Part shown: piece by piece, positions 8,196 through 17,598 of the stretch
How the letters are laid out: every line of letters starts with the position of its first letter
Position numbering within the stretch: the first letter of the stretch is position 1
Origin: Roseiarcus sp963816065
GTDB taxonomy: Bacteria; Pseudomonadota; Alphaproteobacteria; Rhizobiales; Beijerinckiaceae
Reading direction: 5' to 3'
Length of the DNA: 64,000 nucleotides
Assembly (NCBI GenBank): GCA_963816065.1
Contig: CAWFJG010000022.1
Location: forward strand, 1 to 64,000
Position numbers and translations under genes: made by a program
Notes under the pieces: model-generated
Database searches by the model: none
Seen by the model: only the letters and a program-made list of their open reading frames with translations
What the model was told of the DNA's origin: nothing

Positions 8196-9724
8196 TCACT
8201 GTGCGCCCCCCGCACAGAACCGTACGTGCGGCTTTCCCGCATACGGCTCCCACCTCGGGTGTCTGACGGCGAATCGGCGTTCGGGCCAGGGATGAAGGAC
8301 TCGCGGCGCGGGGAGAAGTTCGCGCGCCAGGCCGCTCATCCGATCCCATCTCGTGCGGTTCTGCTGGCTGCGGCGCTTGAGCGTCCGTCGCCAGAGGTCG
8401 ACGACATGGAACCGAAAGGCGCTGAGCGCGGCGGTGTTCGTCGGCACGGCGAAGTAGCGAAAGTACCCCGCCACGACCTGCCCGAGCCATCGCCCTTGCT
8501 CGGCGACGGTTCGGTGCATGCGCTGGCGCAGACCTTCCTTGACCTGCTTCAGCTTCGCCCGCATGCGGTCCGCCCGGGTCTTCCGCTTGATCTGGAAGCC
8601 GCCCTTGCGGGTTTTGCCGCAGATGAGCGTGAAGCCGAGGAAGGCGAAGGTCTCCGGCTTGCCAAGCCCGCGTCGCTCCCGGTTCGCCGCCGCATGGCGG
8701 CCGAACTCGATGAGCCGGGTCTTGTCCGGATGCAACGACAGGCAAACGCCCTCAGCCTTTCGCGCATCGCGTCCCAGAAGCGCCGGGCGTCGCTCTCGTG
8801 CTCAAAGCCGGCGACGATGTCGTCGGCGTACCTCACGATGATCATGTCGCCCTTGGCCTCGCGCCGTCGCCAGCGCTCGGCCCAGCGGTCGAAGACATAG
8901 TGCAGGTAGATGTTGGCGAGCAGCGGCGAGATCACCGAGCCCTGCCCCGTTCCCCTGTCGCTCGTCTTCAGCGCTCCGTCTTCGAGAACACCCGCCTTCA
9001 GCCATTTCTGGAGCAGGCGGACGATGCGCTTGTCGCCGACGCGGTGCTCGACGAACCGGACGAGCCAGTCCTGGCTCACCGTCTCGAAGAACCTCGCAAT
9101 GTCGGCGTCGAGTATCCAGTTCACCCTTCTGGTCGTGATCCCCACCATGAGCGCGTCCAGCGCGTCATGCGCGCCGCGTCCTGGTCGGAACCCGTAGCTG
9201 AAGCCGAGGAAATCCTCCTCGTAGATCGCGTTCAGCACCGTCGCCGTCGCCCGTTGGACGATCTTGTCCTGCAGCGCGGCGACCGCCAGCGGACGCTGCC
9301 GTCCGTCCGGCTTGGGTATGAAGACCCGCCGGCTCGGCAACGCCCGATACGCCCCTCTGTGAACCCGCGAATGCAGGTCTTCGAGCCGGAGCCCGAGGTC
9401 CGCCTCGTAGGTCTTCCACGTCAATCCGTCCACGCCCGGCGCGGCCGTCCTCTTCAGGTCGAGGAACGCCTCTTCGAGCGCTGCGACGTCGACGTGGTGC
9501 AGGAGCGCGGTGAACGTCTCCTTCTTCCTTTCCCTTGCCGTTGTCCGTACGCGATCCAGCCCGTGTGACGCGCCTTCCCGGCTCGGCGTCCGGAGCGTGC
9601 CGTCCTGTCTCGCGTTCCCCTCGGTCCCCGCCCTTGGCTCCCCCGGCTCCGCCCCGGATCGCTCCGCTGCGTTCGTCGGCTTCGACGCTACTATGGCGGG
9701 GTCTGACTTCTCCGGCCTGTTCAT
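8196..9724 (-). pseudogene. ltrA: Group II intron reverse transcriptase/maturase, frameshifted
   Basis: The start (9724) through RYADDIV to LRAFA reads normally. One base is then missing near 8741-8745: GACAGGCAAACG where copy 1 has GACAGCGCAAACG. The frame runs into a nonsense tail ending at 8549. The true maturase part (HPDKTRLIEFG, FAFLGFTLICGKT, then the C-terminal region) continues in another frame to TGA at 8196, reading through domain V. Comparison with copy 1 makes the deletion obvious. A truncated protein would keep the RT palm but lose the X/maturase domain. Confidence 0.9.
8216..8249 (-). ncRNA. Group II intron domain V, copy 2
   Basis: This 34-nt hairpin is identical to the one at 40-73 (minus strand GAGCCGTATGCGG ... 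CGTACGGTTCT). It marks the catalytic core near the 3' end of intron copy 2. Confidence 0.85.
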
Positions 9725-10287
9725 CGTCGGCTACGGCTCCTCGCCTTCCCGACGCGGACCGGCGCGGCGAGAGGCCGCCCGGCCGGACCGGAGATCTCCC
9801 GGTTTCCGACGCTGTCTGTTCGCGCGTGATGGGGTCTGCGACCCCGGCGGGGCGTCAGCGTCTCGCATAGCGACGCCGCACAGGTCGCCTTCGACGTTGC
9901 TTACCGTCTCGGCCCCCGCGATTTCATGGCTTTCGTGGCTCAATAGCCCACCCCACGCGATTGTTGTGTACGCTTCGCGGCCGCCGTCGCCGACGACCCC
10001 GCAACACTCACTACCGGGCGCCCGCTACGGCTTACCCGGACCGGACTTCCACCGGCTAGACAGCGCCAGCTTTCCCGGCGCACAAGCAATCCATCGATCG
10101 CAGGGCGTTCTGGGGTCTTTAGCCGAAGTTCGCCGATTCGCAGCCATTCCGACGATTTTCGCCGTCTCGTGATTGCGCAAGTGACTGATATTGCTTGTGC
10201 CTGATGCCAGAGATCGGGCGAAAGCGGCTGTAGTGCCGACCAAGGCTGTTTCGCTGGCGGGCGATCTGTGAATACTGCCATGCCGTC

Positions 10288-12072
10288 ATGTTTCTGCGCG
10301 CGAAGTTTCGCAAGAAGGACGGCAAGCGGCATCGCTACTGGAGCGTGGTCGAGAGCAAGCGCGTGGCCGGCGGACGGGTCGTTCAGAAGCACGTCCTTCA
10401 CCTCGGCGAGATCAACGACTCTCAGGGACTGGCGTCGCGCCGGTCGATCGAGGTCATGGACGAAGAGGCCGATCGACCGAAGACCTTGGCGTTGTTTCCC
10501 GAGGACCGCGCTGCGGGGACTTTGCCGGACGCTTCGATCGTCCGGCTGAAGCTGTCGCAACTGCGGCTGTGCCGGCCGCGGCAATGGGGCGCCTGCTGGC
10601 TCGCGCTTTCGCTCTGGGAGGAACTGCGGCTCGACCGGTTCTGGGCGGAGCGCCTGCCGGCGAGCCGCAAGGGCACGCGCTGGGACCAGGAGCTCTTCGT
10701 GCTGGTCGCCTATCGCCTGCTGGCGCCGGGCAGCGAGTGGCGCCTGCATCGCCGAGTGGTTCGAGCGGACCGCGCTCGCCGATCTCCTGGGCGGCGATTT
10801 CGGGCTCGCCGAGATCCACAAGCTCTATCGCTGTCACGACCGGCTGCTCGCGCACAAGGAGGCGCTGTTCGATCACCTGACGGAGCGCTGGCGCGACCTG
10901 TTCGCTGCCCGCTTCGATCTCCTGCTCTACGATCTGACCAGCACGTATTTCGAGGCCGAGCCGCCGTTCCCCGAGGGCGACAAGCGACGCTACGGCTATT
11001 CGCGCGATCATCGGCCCGACTGCGTGCAGGTGGTGATCGCGCTGGTGGTCACGCCCGAAGGCCTGCCGCTCGCCTATGAGGTTTTGTCGGGCAACACGGC
11101 GGACAAGACGACGCTCGAGGATTTTCTCGGCAAGATCGAACGGCAATATGGCAAGGCCCGGTGGGTCTGGGTGATGGATCGCGGTATTCTCACCGAGGAG
11201 ACGCTCACCGAAATGCGCGCGGCCGATCCGCCGGTGTCGTATCCGGTCGGCGTGCCGAAGGGGCGTCTGAGCCGGCTCGAGCGCGATCTCGTCGGCAGGC
11301 CCTGGCAGGAGGCGCGCCCGGGCGTCGAGGTCAAGCTCCTGCCCCGGGACGGCGAGCTCTACGTGTTTGCCCAGAGCCTCGACCGGGTCGCCAAGGTGCG
11401 TGAGCCATACGCCGGCGGCAGCTGAAGGGCCTGTGGGCCCGGCTGAAAGAGCTGCACCGGATGTCGCTCAACCTGGCGCGCGACGAGTTGCCGATCAAGC
11501 TCGGGCAGGCCAAGGCCAAGTGGCCGGGCGGATGGCGGCTGGTCGACGTCGAGATCGACCCGGAGCGGGCCGCGTTCGAATATGCGCTCGATCGCAAGAA
11601 GCTGCGCCAGGCGCGCCGGCGCGAAGGGCGCTATCTGCTCCGCAGCAATCTGACCGGGGACGACCCCGCCGCCCTGTGGGGCTTCTACATCCAGCTGGTC
11701 CAGGTGGAGGAAGCGTTTCGAACGCTCAAGGGAGACCTCGCCGTCCGCCCGATCCACCACCAGGACGAGGGGCGGATCGAAGCGCACATCTTCATCGCCT
11801 TCCTCGCCTATTGCCTGCACGTCACCCTCGGCCGCCGCCTGGAAGGGCTCGCGCCGGGCCTGACCCCGCGAAGCGTGTTCGAGAAATTCGCCGCTGTTCA
11901 GATGATCGACGTCCACATCCCGACCACCGACGGCCGGAAACTGCAACTGACCCGATACACCCAACCGGAGCCGGAACTGACGCTGCTTCTTCGCCGCCTC
12001 AAGCTCGATCTGCCAGACCAGCCGCCGCCCAAAATCACCCCGACTCAGGCCCCCGCCGCACTCCCTCGGTAG
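10288..12072 (+). pseudogene. IS1634-type (IS4 superfamily) transposase with two frameshifts
   Basis: Three blocks in different frames make one protein of about 590 residues. Block 1 is 10288 to about 10757 (MFLRAKFRKKDGK ... GSEWRLHR). Block 2 runs from about 10757 to 11405 with WFERTALADLLGGDF, LLYDLTSTYFE and WVMDRGILTEE. Block 3 runs from about 11405 to 12072 with RREGRYLLRSNLTGDD, VEEAFRTLKGDLAVRP and AHIFIAFLAYCLHVTLGRR. Catalytic acids are present in the DLTSTYFE, MDRG and VEEAF segments, so the breaks are recent single-base changes or sequence errors. Clean terminal repeats were not found. Confidence 0.85.
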
Positions 12073-12105
12073 TGCCGACCTTCAGGGGGTCACATCAACG
12101 TTTTC

Positions 12106-13972
12106 AACGGATGTTCCCCCTTCAGTCGCTTGCTCATCGAGAGTTTAAAGTTGGAAATCAATAGGTTGGGGGCGATTTGTGCGTTTGAGATGTAGCCACT
12201 AATTTTGGCATATTACTCTTGAAAGTCAAGGCGTTTTTGGGTAAGATATATAGCCATAATGTTCGTCGACAGCTCGGTCACCCGCCTCAATGGCAAGACC
12301 TACGCCCGCCACCTGCTGCGCGAGACCTATCGCGAGGACGGCAAGGTCAAGCATCGAACGCTGGCCAACCTCACCCACTGCAAACCGGAAGAGGTCGAGG
12401 CGATCCGGCTGGCGCTGAAACACAAGGGCGATTTGGGCCGCATGCTGGCGTCCGCCGGCGAGAGCGGGCCGGAGTTGAAGCAGGGTCCCTCGGTGGGGGC
12501 GGTTTGGGTTCTGTCACAGTTGGCGCGCGAACTCGGCGTCGTCGCCGCCCTGGGCTCCGATCGGCAGGGCAAGCTGGCGCTGTGGCGGATCATTGCGCGT
12601 GTGCTCGATCAGGGCTCGCGCCTGTCGGCGGTTCGGCTGGCGGGCGGCCACGCTGTCGGTGCGGCGCTGGGCATGGTCGGGTTCGACGAGGACGGCCTTT
12701 ACGACAATCTGGATTGGCTGGCTGACAACCAAGCCGAGATCGAGAGCCGGTTGTTTGCTCAGAGAGAACCGGCCTCGGCGCCCGACGTCTTTCTCTACGA
12801 CGTGACCAGCACATACCTCGAAGGCGAGCACAACGCCTTTGCCGCGTTCGGCTACAACCGGGATCGCAAGTCGGGCAAGCGTCAGATCGTGATCGGCCTG
12901 CTCGCCGACGCCGACGGTCGCCCGCTGTCGATCGAGGTCTTCAAAGGCAACACGCCCGACGTCAAGACGTTCTCTTCGCAAGTCAACAAAGCCGCCGCCC
13001 GTTTCGGGGCCGAGCGGGTCACCTTCGTCGGCGACCGCGGCATGATCAAAGCCCCGCAGCGCGCCGAAATCACCGCCGCCGGCTTTCATTACATCACCGC
13101 CATCACGAAAGCGCAGATCGACGGCCTGATCGCAGCCGGCGTATTGCAGATGGACCTGTTCGAGGACGCGCTGGCCGAGGTCGAGGGCTTGGACGGCGAG
13201 CGTTACGTGGTGCGCCGCAATCCCGCCCGCGCCGAGGAGCTGGCGGCTTCGCGAGCCGACAAGCTGACGAGGCTGCACACCTCTGCCGAGACGGCCAACG
13301 CCTACTTGAGCGAGCATCCGCGAGCGGCGGCGAAGACGCAACTGGCCAGGCTGAAGGCCAAGTCCGAGACGCTCGGCCTCGACAAGGTCGTCCAGGTCGC
13401 CGAACTGGAGCGGCGCGTCGTCGTCACGGTGGACGAGGCCGCATTGGCCGAGGCGGCGCGCCTCGACGGCTGCTACGCGCTACGCACCGACTTGCCGAAG
13501 ACCGTCGTCGGCAAAGAGGTCGTGCACGATCGCTACAAGGACCTTGCCCACGTCGAATGGACGTTCCGTGACTTCAAATCCGTGCAACTCGAGATGCGGC
13601 CGGTCTATCTGCGCGACGAGAACCGCACGCGCGGCCACGCCCTCGTCGTCATGCTGGCCTATCTCCTGGTGCACGCCCTGCGCCAGCGCTGGCGCGACAT
13701 CGACCTGACCGTGCAGGAAGGCCTCGACCGGCTCGCCAGTCTCTGCGTCGTCGAAGTGATCATCGGCGGTCGGCCCTCCTACAATCAGGTCCCGACGCCG
13801 CGCGACGACGTGCGCCAATTGTTCGTAGCCGCCGGCCTCGCCATTCCCGCCGCGCTGCCCCTCGACCCGGCCCGCGTAGCCACCAGGCAAACCCTCCCAC
13901 AGCGACGAAAAGCGAAATAGGGTCAACCCGTTATCGCGAGCGCACTAAGCCTGATACAGGGGAACATCCGTT
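12106..13972 (+). mobile_element. IS1634-type insertion sequence, apparently complete
   Basis: A 14-nt inverted repeat (AACGGATGTTCCCC at 12106-12119, its exact complement at 13959-13972) encloses an intact transposase gene. Element length of about 1.87 kb fits IS1634-type elements. The 140 bases before the gene are AT-rich and include TATATA near the start, a likely promoter. No target duplication could be confirmed by eye. Confidence 0.8.
12259..13920 (+). CDS. IS1634-family transposase
   Basis: 553 residues, uninterrupted. Seen: N-terminal YREDGKVKHRTLANL, first acidic block LYDVTSTYLEG (about 180), second block FVGDRGMIK (about 255), and the C-terminal HVEWTFRDFKSVQLEMRPVYLRDE with the third acid. 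This is the layout of IS1634 (IS4 superfamily) DDE transposases. It differs clearly from the frameshifted transposase just upstream, so the two are separate insertions of related elements. Confidence 0.92.
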   Translation: MFVDSSVTRLNGKTYARHLLRETYREDGKVKHRTLANLTHCKPEEVEAIRLALKHKGDLGRMLASAGESGPELKQGPSVGAVWVLSQLARELGVVAALGSDRQGKLALWRIIARVLDQGSRLSAVRLAGGHAVGAALGMVGFDEDGLYDNLDWLADNQAEIESRLFAQREPASAPDVFLYDVTSTYLEGEHNAFAAFGYNRDRKSGKRQIVIGLLADADGRPLSIEVFKGNTPDVKTFSSQVNKAAARFGAERVTFVGDRGMIKAPQRAEITAAGFHYITAITKAQIDGLIAAGVLQMDLFEDALAEVEGLDGERYVVRRNPARAEELAASRADKLTRLHTSAETANAYLSEHPRAAAKTQLARLKAKSETLGLDKVVQVAELERRVVVTVDEAALAEAARLDGCYALRTDLPKTVVGKEVVHDRYKDLAHVEWTFRDFKSVQLEMRPVYLRDENRTRGHALVVMLAYLLVHALRQRWRDIDLTVQEGLDRLASLCVVEVIIGGRPSYNQVPTPRDDVRQLFVAAGLAIPAALPLDPARVATRQTLPQRRKAK

Positions 13973-14242
13973 TCAATGCATTCCAAGCTCTCACATGGCC
14001 CAATCGGCTAACCTCGGCCAGATTGCTTCGTCCGACACGGACGCCACGAAAGTCCAGGACACCCGACACCCGTCACGAGCCCAGAGCCCGTCGCGATGAT
14101 AGGGGACCAGGACCGTCGAATATCATCAGGGCCAGCGGTCTATACCGCGCCAACAGGCCGTACATATGACCGCAGCAGACCAAAACGTTCAGAGCGTCAA
14201 AAACCGCTTGCCAAGAGGCCGTCCACATATGACGGCGGCGCT
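13973..14242. other. Gene-free stretch with IS1111-end-like repeats
   Basis: No credible gene lies between the IS1634-type element and the end of prpE. At 14156-14168 (GGCCGTACATATG) and 14217-14231 (GGCCGTCCACATATG) two similar units repeat, each preceded by GCCAA(C/G)AG. The second is identical for 15 nt to the right end of the IS1111 element (8140-8154). The stretch looks like scar tissue from earlier insertions, or a pair of target sites. Confidence 0.6.
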
Positions 14243-16141
14243 CTATACCGCATGCGCCTCCAGGGCCTCCCTGATCTCGTCGAGGACTTTCGGGTCCTCG
14301 ATCGTTGCGGGGGTCGCCCACGGATCGTGGTCGGCGATCTTCTTCATCGTGCCGCGCAGGATCTTGCCCGAGCGCGTCTTCGGCAGGCGGGCGACCACGA
14401 GCGCGGTCTTGAACGCCGCCACCGGGCCGATCTTGTCGCGCACCAGCTTGATGACTTCTTTCTCGATCTCCGCGTGCGGCCGGGTGACGCCGGCCTTCAG
14501 CACCATGAAGCCGCAGGGCTGCTCGCCCTTGATCTCATCCTTGATGCCGAGGACGGCGCATTCGGCGACGTCCGGGTGCGACGCGACCACCTCCTCCATG
14601 CCGCCCGTCGAAAGCCTGTGGCCTGCGACGTTGATGATGTCGTCGGTGCGGCCGAGGATGGTGAGATAGCCGTCCTCATCGATCGTCCCGGCGTCGGCGG
14701 TCTTGTAGTAGCCTGGGAACTCCTTCAGGTAGCTTTCCCTCATCCGCTCGTCCTGGCGATAGAGGGTCGGCAGGCAGCCGGGCGGCAGCGGCAGCTTGAC
14801 CACGATCGAGCCCATCTTGCCGACCGGCACAGGGTGACAGGCTTCGTCGACGATCTCGACCGCATATCCGGGCATCGGCACGGTCGGCGACCCGGGCTTG
14901 ATCGGCAGGAGGCCCAGGCCGACCGGATTGGCCGCGATCGCCCAGCCGGTCTCGGTCTGCCACCAGTGGTCGACGACCGGCTTGTCGAGAACCTTTTCCG
15001 CCCACTCGACCGTGTCCGGGTCGGCCCGCTCGCCGGCCAGAAATAGGGTGTGCATGGAACTGACGTCGTATTTCCCGAGCAGCGCGGCCTGCGGGTCTTC
15101 CTTGCGAACGGCGCGGAAAGCCGTCGGCGCGGTGAAGAACGCGCGGACCTTGTAGTCCTCGATCACGCGCCAGAAGGCGCCGGCGTCGGGCGTGCCGATC
15201 GGCTTGCCTTCATAGAGGACCGTGGCGCAGCCATGCAGCAGGGGCGCGTAAACGATGTAGGAATGGCCGACCACCCAGCCGATGTCGGAGGCGGACCAAT
15301 AGGTGTCGCCGGGCTTGACGTCGTAGATCGCAGACATGGTCCATTTGAGCGCGACGATATAGCCGCCGATGTCGCGCACCACGCCCTTCGGGACGCCGGT
15401 GGTTCCCGACGTGTAGAGGATGTAGAGCGGATCGGTCGCCGCGAGATCGGCGCAGGGCGCGCGCTTGCCGGCGGCCTTGGCAGCGTCGACCAGCGTTTTC
15501 CAGTCGTGGTCGCGGTCTGGGTTCATGCGCGCCTCGATCTGCGGGCGCTGGAACAGAATGACCGACTTCGGCTTGGCCTTCGACAGCCCGATCGCGAGTT
15601 CGAGCAGCGGTTTGTATTCGACGATCCGCCCAGGCTCGATGCCGCAGCTTGCGGTCAGCACCACTTTCGGCTCGGCGTCGTCGATGCGGGTCGCGAGCTC
15701 CTTCGCGGCGAATCCGCCAAAAACCACCGAATGCACAGCCCCGATCCGCGCACAGGCCAGCATGGCCACCATCGCCTCCGGGATCATCGGCATGTAGATC
15801 AGCACGCGATCGCCGGAGACGACGCCGAAATCCTGCAGGACCGCGGCAAGCGTGGCGGTCTCGTCAAGCAACTCCCGGTAGGAAATCGTCCGTTTCGATT
15901 CGGTCAGCGGACTGTCGTAGAAGATCGCGGGCTGGTCGCCGCGTCCGGACTCCACATGGCGGTCAAGCGCGTTGTAGCAGGCGTTGACGCGGGCGTCCGG
16001 AAACCATCGGCCGTAGACCCCGGCTTCTGGATCGAAGATCCGCTCGGGCGCCTTGGTCCAGGAGATCTCGCGCGCGGCGTTCGCCCAAAACGCTTGCGGA
16101 TCGGCGCGCCACTCTTCATAGGTCAGCCTGTAGCCGCTCAT
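14243..16141 (-). CDS. prpE: Propionyl-CoA synthetase (acetyl-CoA synthetase family)
   Basis: 632 residues of an AMP-forming acyl-CoA synthetase. Seen: the AMP-binding loop YTSGTTGVPKG, SDIGWVVGHSY, the WWQTETGW block and a C-terminal KTRSGKILRG with the acetylatable catalytic lysine. The VRDIGGYIVALKW region and overall sequence favour PrpE over Acs. It makes propionyl-CoA (or acetyl-CoA) from the free acid, ATP and CoA. ATG 16141 was chosen because AAGGGAG lies 7 bases upstream; an earlier in-frame ATG at 16213 has no such site. It is divergent from the TauE/SafE gene. Confidence 0.88.
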   Translation of the reverse strand: MSGYRLTYEEWRADPQAFWANAAREISWTKAPERIFDPEAGVYGRWFPDARVNACYNALDRHVESGRGDQPAIFYDSPLTESKRTISYRELLDETATLAAVLQDFGVVSGDRVLIYMPMIPEAMVAMLACARIGAVHSVVFGGFAAKELATRIDDAEPKVVLTASCGIEPGRIVEYKPLLELAIGLSKAKPKSVILFQRPQIEARMNPDRDHDWKTLVDAAKAAGKRAPCADLAATDPLYILYTSGTTGVPKGVVRDIGGYIVALKWTMSAIYDVKPGDTYWSASDIGWVVGHSYIVYAPLLHGCATVLYEGKPIGTPDAGAFWRVIEDYKVRAFFTAPTAFRAVRKEDPQAALLGKYDVSSMHTLFLAGERADPDTVEWAEKVLDKPVVDHWWQTETGWAIAANPVGLGLLPIKPGSPTVPMPGYAVEIVDEACHPVPVGKMGSIVVKLPLPPGCLPTLYRQDERMRESYLKEFPGYYKTADAGTIDEDGYLTILGRTDDIINVAGHRLSTGGMEEVVASHPDVAECAVLGIKDEIKGEQPCGFMVLKAGVTRPHAEIEKEVIKLVRDKIGPVAAFKTALVVARLPKTRSGKILRGTMKKIADHDPWATPATIEDPKVLDEIREALEAHAV

Positions 16142-16274
16142 TCGTTTCGCTCCCTTGCGCCGCCGAGATCGTTCGAGTGGACGCAATTTCGCGCTGCCGA
16201 CGTTTGAACGCAACGCCGCCGGGCTAAAACTAACGGCTTAGGTCCCTGGTTCGGGCAGGGAGAGCGGGACTGGC

Positions 16275-17030
16275 ATGTGGAGCGACCTCAATTTCTATCT
16301 CCTCGCGATTCCGGCGGTCATCGTGCTCGGCCTGTCGAAAGGGGGATTCACCGGCCTGAGCACGCTGGCGATGCCGATGCTGTCGCTCGTGATTTCGCCG
16401 GTCAGGGCGGCGGCGATCGTCCTGCCGCTGCTGATCGTCCAGGACTGGGTCGGCGTCTGGGCGTTCCGGCGCGACTTTTCGCCGCGCAATCTTCTGATTC
16501 TCATTCCTGCGTCGCTGATCGGCATCGCGGCCGCCTGGCTGCTGGCCGCGCGGGTCAGCGAGGATGTGGTCAGGCTCGCGGTCGGCGTCATCTCGATCGT
16601 GTTCGTGTTCTACATGATCCTGCGCGACCGGCTCGGCCTCGCGGCGGTCCAGAAGCCGGGCGTGCCGGGCGGCGTGTTGTGGGGCTCGCTCGCCGGCTTC
16701 ACCAGCTTCATCAGCCATGCCGGCGGGCCGCCGTTTCAGGTCTATGTGATGCCTCAGAACCTGAAGCCGCGAGTGTTCGCCGGCACGGCGACGATGTTCT
16801 TCGCCGCCGTCAATCTCATCAAGCTGCCGCCTTATTTTCTGCTCGGACAGTTCACCGCCGACACCCTGAGGGTCTCGCTGTCGCTGCTCCCGGTGGCGAT
16901 CCTTTCGACTTTCGCCGGCGTCTGGCTGGTTCGCCGGGTCGACGCCGACCGGTTCTACATGATCATCCTCGTCATCACCTTCGTGATCGGGCTCAAGCTG
17001 ACCTATGACGCGCTCCATGCGCTCGTCTGA
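16275..17030 (+). CDS. TauE/SafE family membrane transporter (sulfite/organosulfonate exporter type)
   Basis: 251 residues, mostly hydrophobic, with about seven to eight predicted membrane segments. It begins MWSDLNFYLLAIPAVIVLGL and carries the family signatures LSKGGFTGLS near the N-terminus and AGFTSFISHAGGPPFQVY in the middle. The family exports sulfite, sulfoacetate and related anions; the substrate here is unknown. The next gene (GtrA) starts within a few bases of its stop, so the two are probably co-transcribed. Confidence 0.88.
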   Translation: MWSDLNFYLLAIPAVIVLGLSKGGFTGLSTLAMPMLSLVISPVRAAAIVLPLLIVQDWVGVWAFRRDFSPRNLLILIPASLIGIAAAWLLAARVSEDVVRLAVGVISIVFVFYMILRDRLGLAAVQKPGVPGGVLWGSLAGFTSFISHAGGPPFQVYVMPQNLKPRVFAGTATMFFAAVNLIKLPPYFLLGQFTADTLRVSLSLLPVAILSTFAGVWLVRRVDADRFYMIILVITFVIGLKLTYDALHALV

Positions 17031-17034
17031 CCTT

Positions 17035-17469
17035 ATGGCGCGGCCGGACCCTGCCGCGCCCGGAAGAGACCGGATCGCGGCGCAATTTCCGGCTTTCGCC
17101 GCGATCGGCGCCGTCGGCTATCTCGTCGACGCCGGGATTACCTACGCAGGGGCGCAATATCTCGGACTGTCGCCCGAGCTCGCCCGGCCGCCGGGCTTCA
17201 TCATCGCCACCATCGTCAACTTCCTGCTCAATCGTGCGATTACGTTCCGCCATTCGCGTGCGCCGTTCTGGCGCGCCTTCGCCCGCTACTGGATCGTCGC
17301 TGCAGCCGGCCTCGCCGTGAACTACGGCGTCTATTCCCTTTGCGTGCAACTCGCGCCGCGCTTCGCTATTCCCGTCACGCCGGCGATCCTGCCCGTGTTC
17401 ATCGCGGCCGGAGTCGGGGTTGCGATGATCGTGACGTTTCTCGGCTTCCGCTTCTTCGCCTTTCGATGA
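17035..17469 (+). CDS. GtrA-like membrane protein
   Basis: About 144 residues with four hydrophobic segments. It shows the GtrA pattern: FPAFAAIGAVGYLVDAGITY at the start, NFLLNRAITFRH in the middle and FLGFRFFAFR at the end. Family members flip or pass undecaprenyl-linked sugars during cell-surface polysaccharide modification. ATG 17035 sits five bases after the upstream stop; an overlapping ATG at 17005 would add ten residues, and neither has a strong ribosome binding site. Confidence 0.82.
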   Translation: MARPDPAAPGRDRIAAQFPAFAAIGAVGYLVDAGITYAGAQYLGLSPELARPPGFIIATIVNFLLNRAITFRHSRAPFWRAFARYWIVAAAGLAVNYGVYSLCVQLAPRFAIPVTPAILPVFIAAGVGVAMIVTFLGFRFFAFR

Positions 17470-17598
17470 CGGGCGCCGTGAACCCTCCTCAAATTCGCCC
17501 CAAACGGTATGATGGCGCCGAGCCGTTTCGCCCGCGGCTCCGGCGAGTGGGCGTTCGTCCGCCCGGCCGGCCCCTGGAGACCCGGGCGGGAGGAGCCT

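Larger units (their letters stand above)
8177..10083 (-). mobile_element. Group II intron, copy 2
   Basis: The same intron as at 1-1908: GTGCG 5' end at 10083, domain V at 8216-8249, 3' end ...CGAT at 8177; 1907 nt. The few differences from copy 1 cluster near the 3' end of the RT gene. The 5' exon again ends TTGCTT, and the intron again has AAGCAA on the minus strand at 9902-9897. The 3' exon begins CGCTTTGCTG, a short distance past the right end of the IS1111 element. Its RT gene is frameshifted, so mobility would need copy 1's protein in trans. Confidence 0.92.

Noticed and set aside
10231..12080. TAGTGCCGACC repeated at 10231-10241 and 12070-12080 as ends of the first IS1634-type element
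   Set aside because: The two copies are direct rather than inverted, one covers the transposase stop codon, and no longer match extends from them. Probably chance or unrelated.
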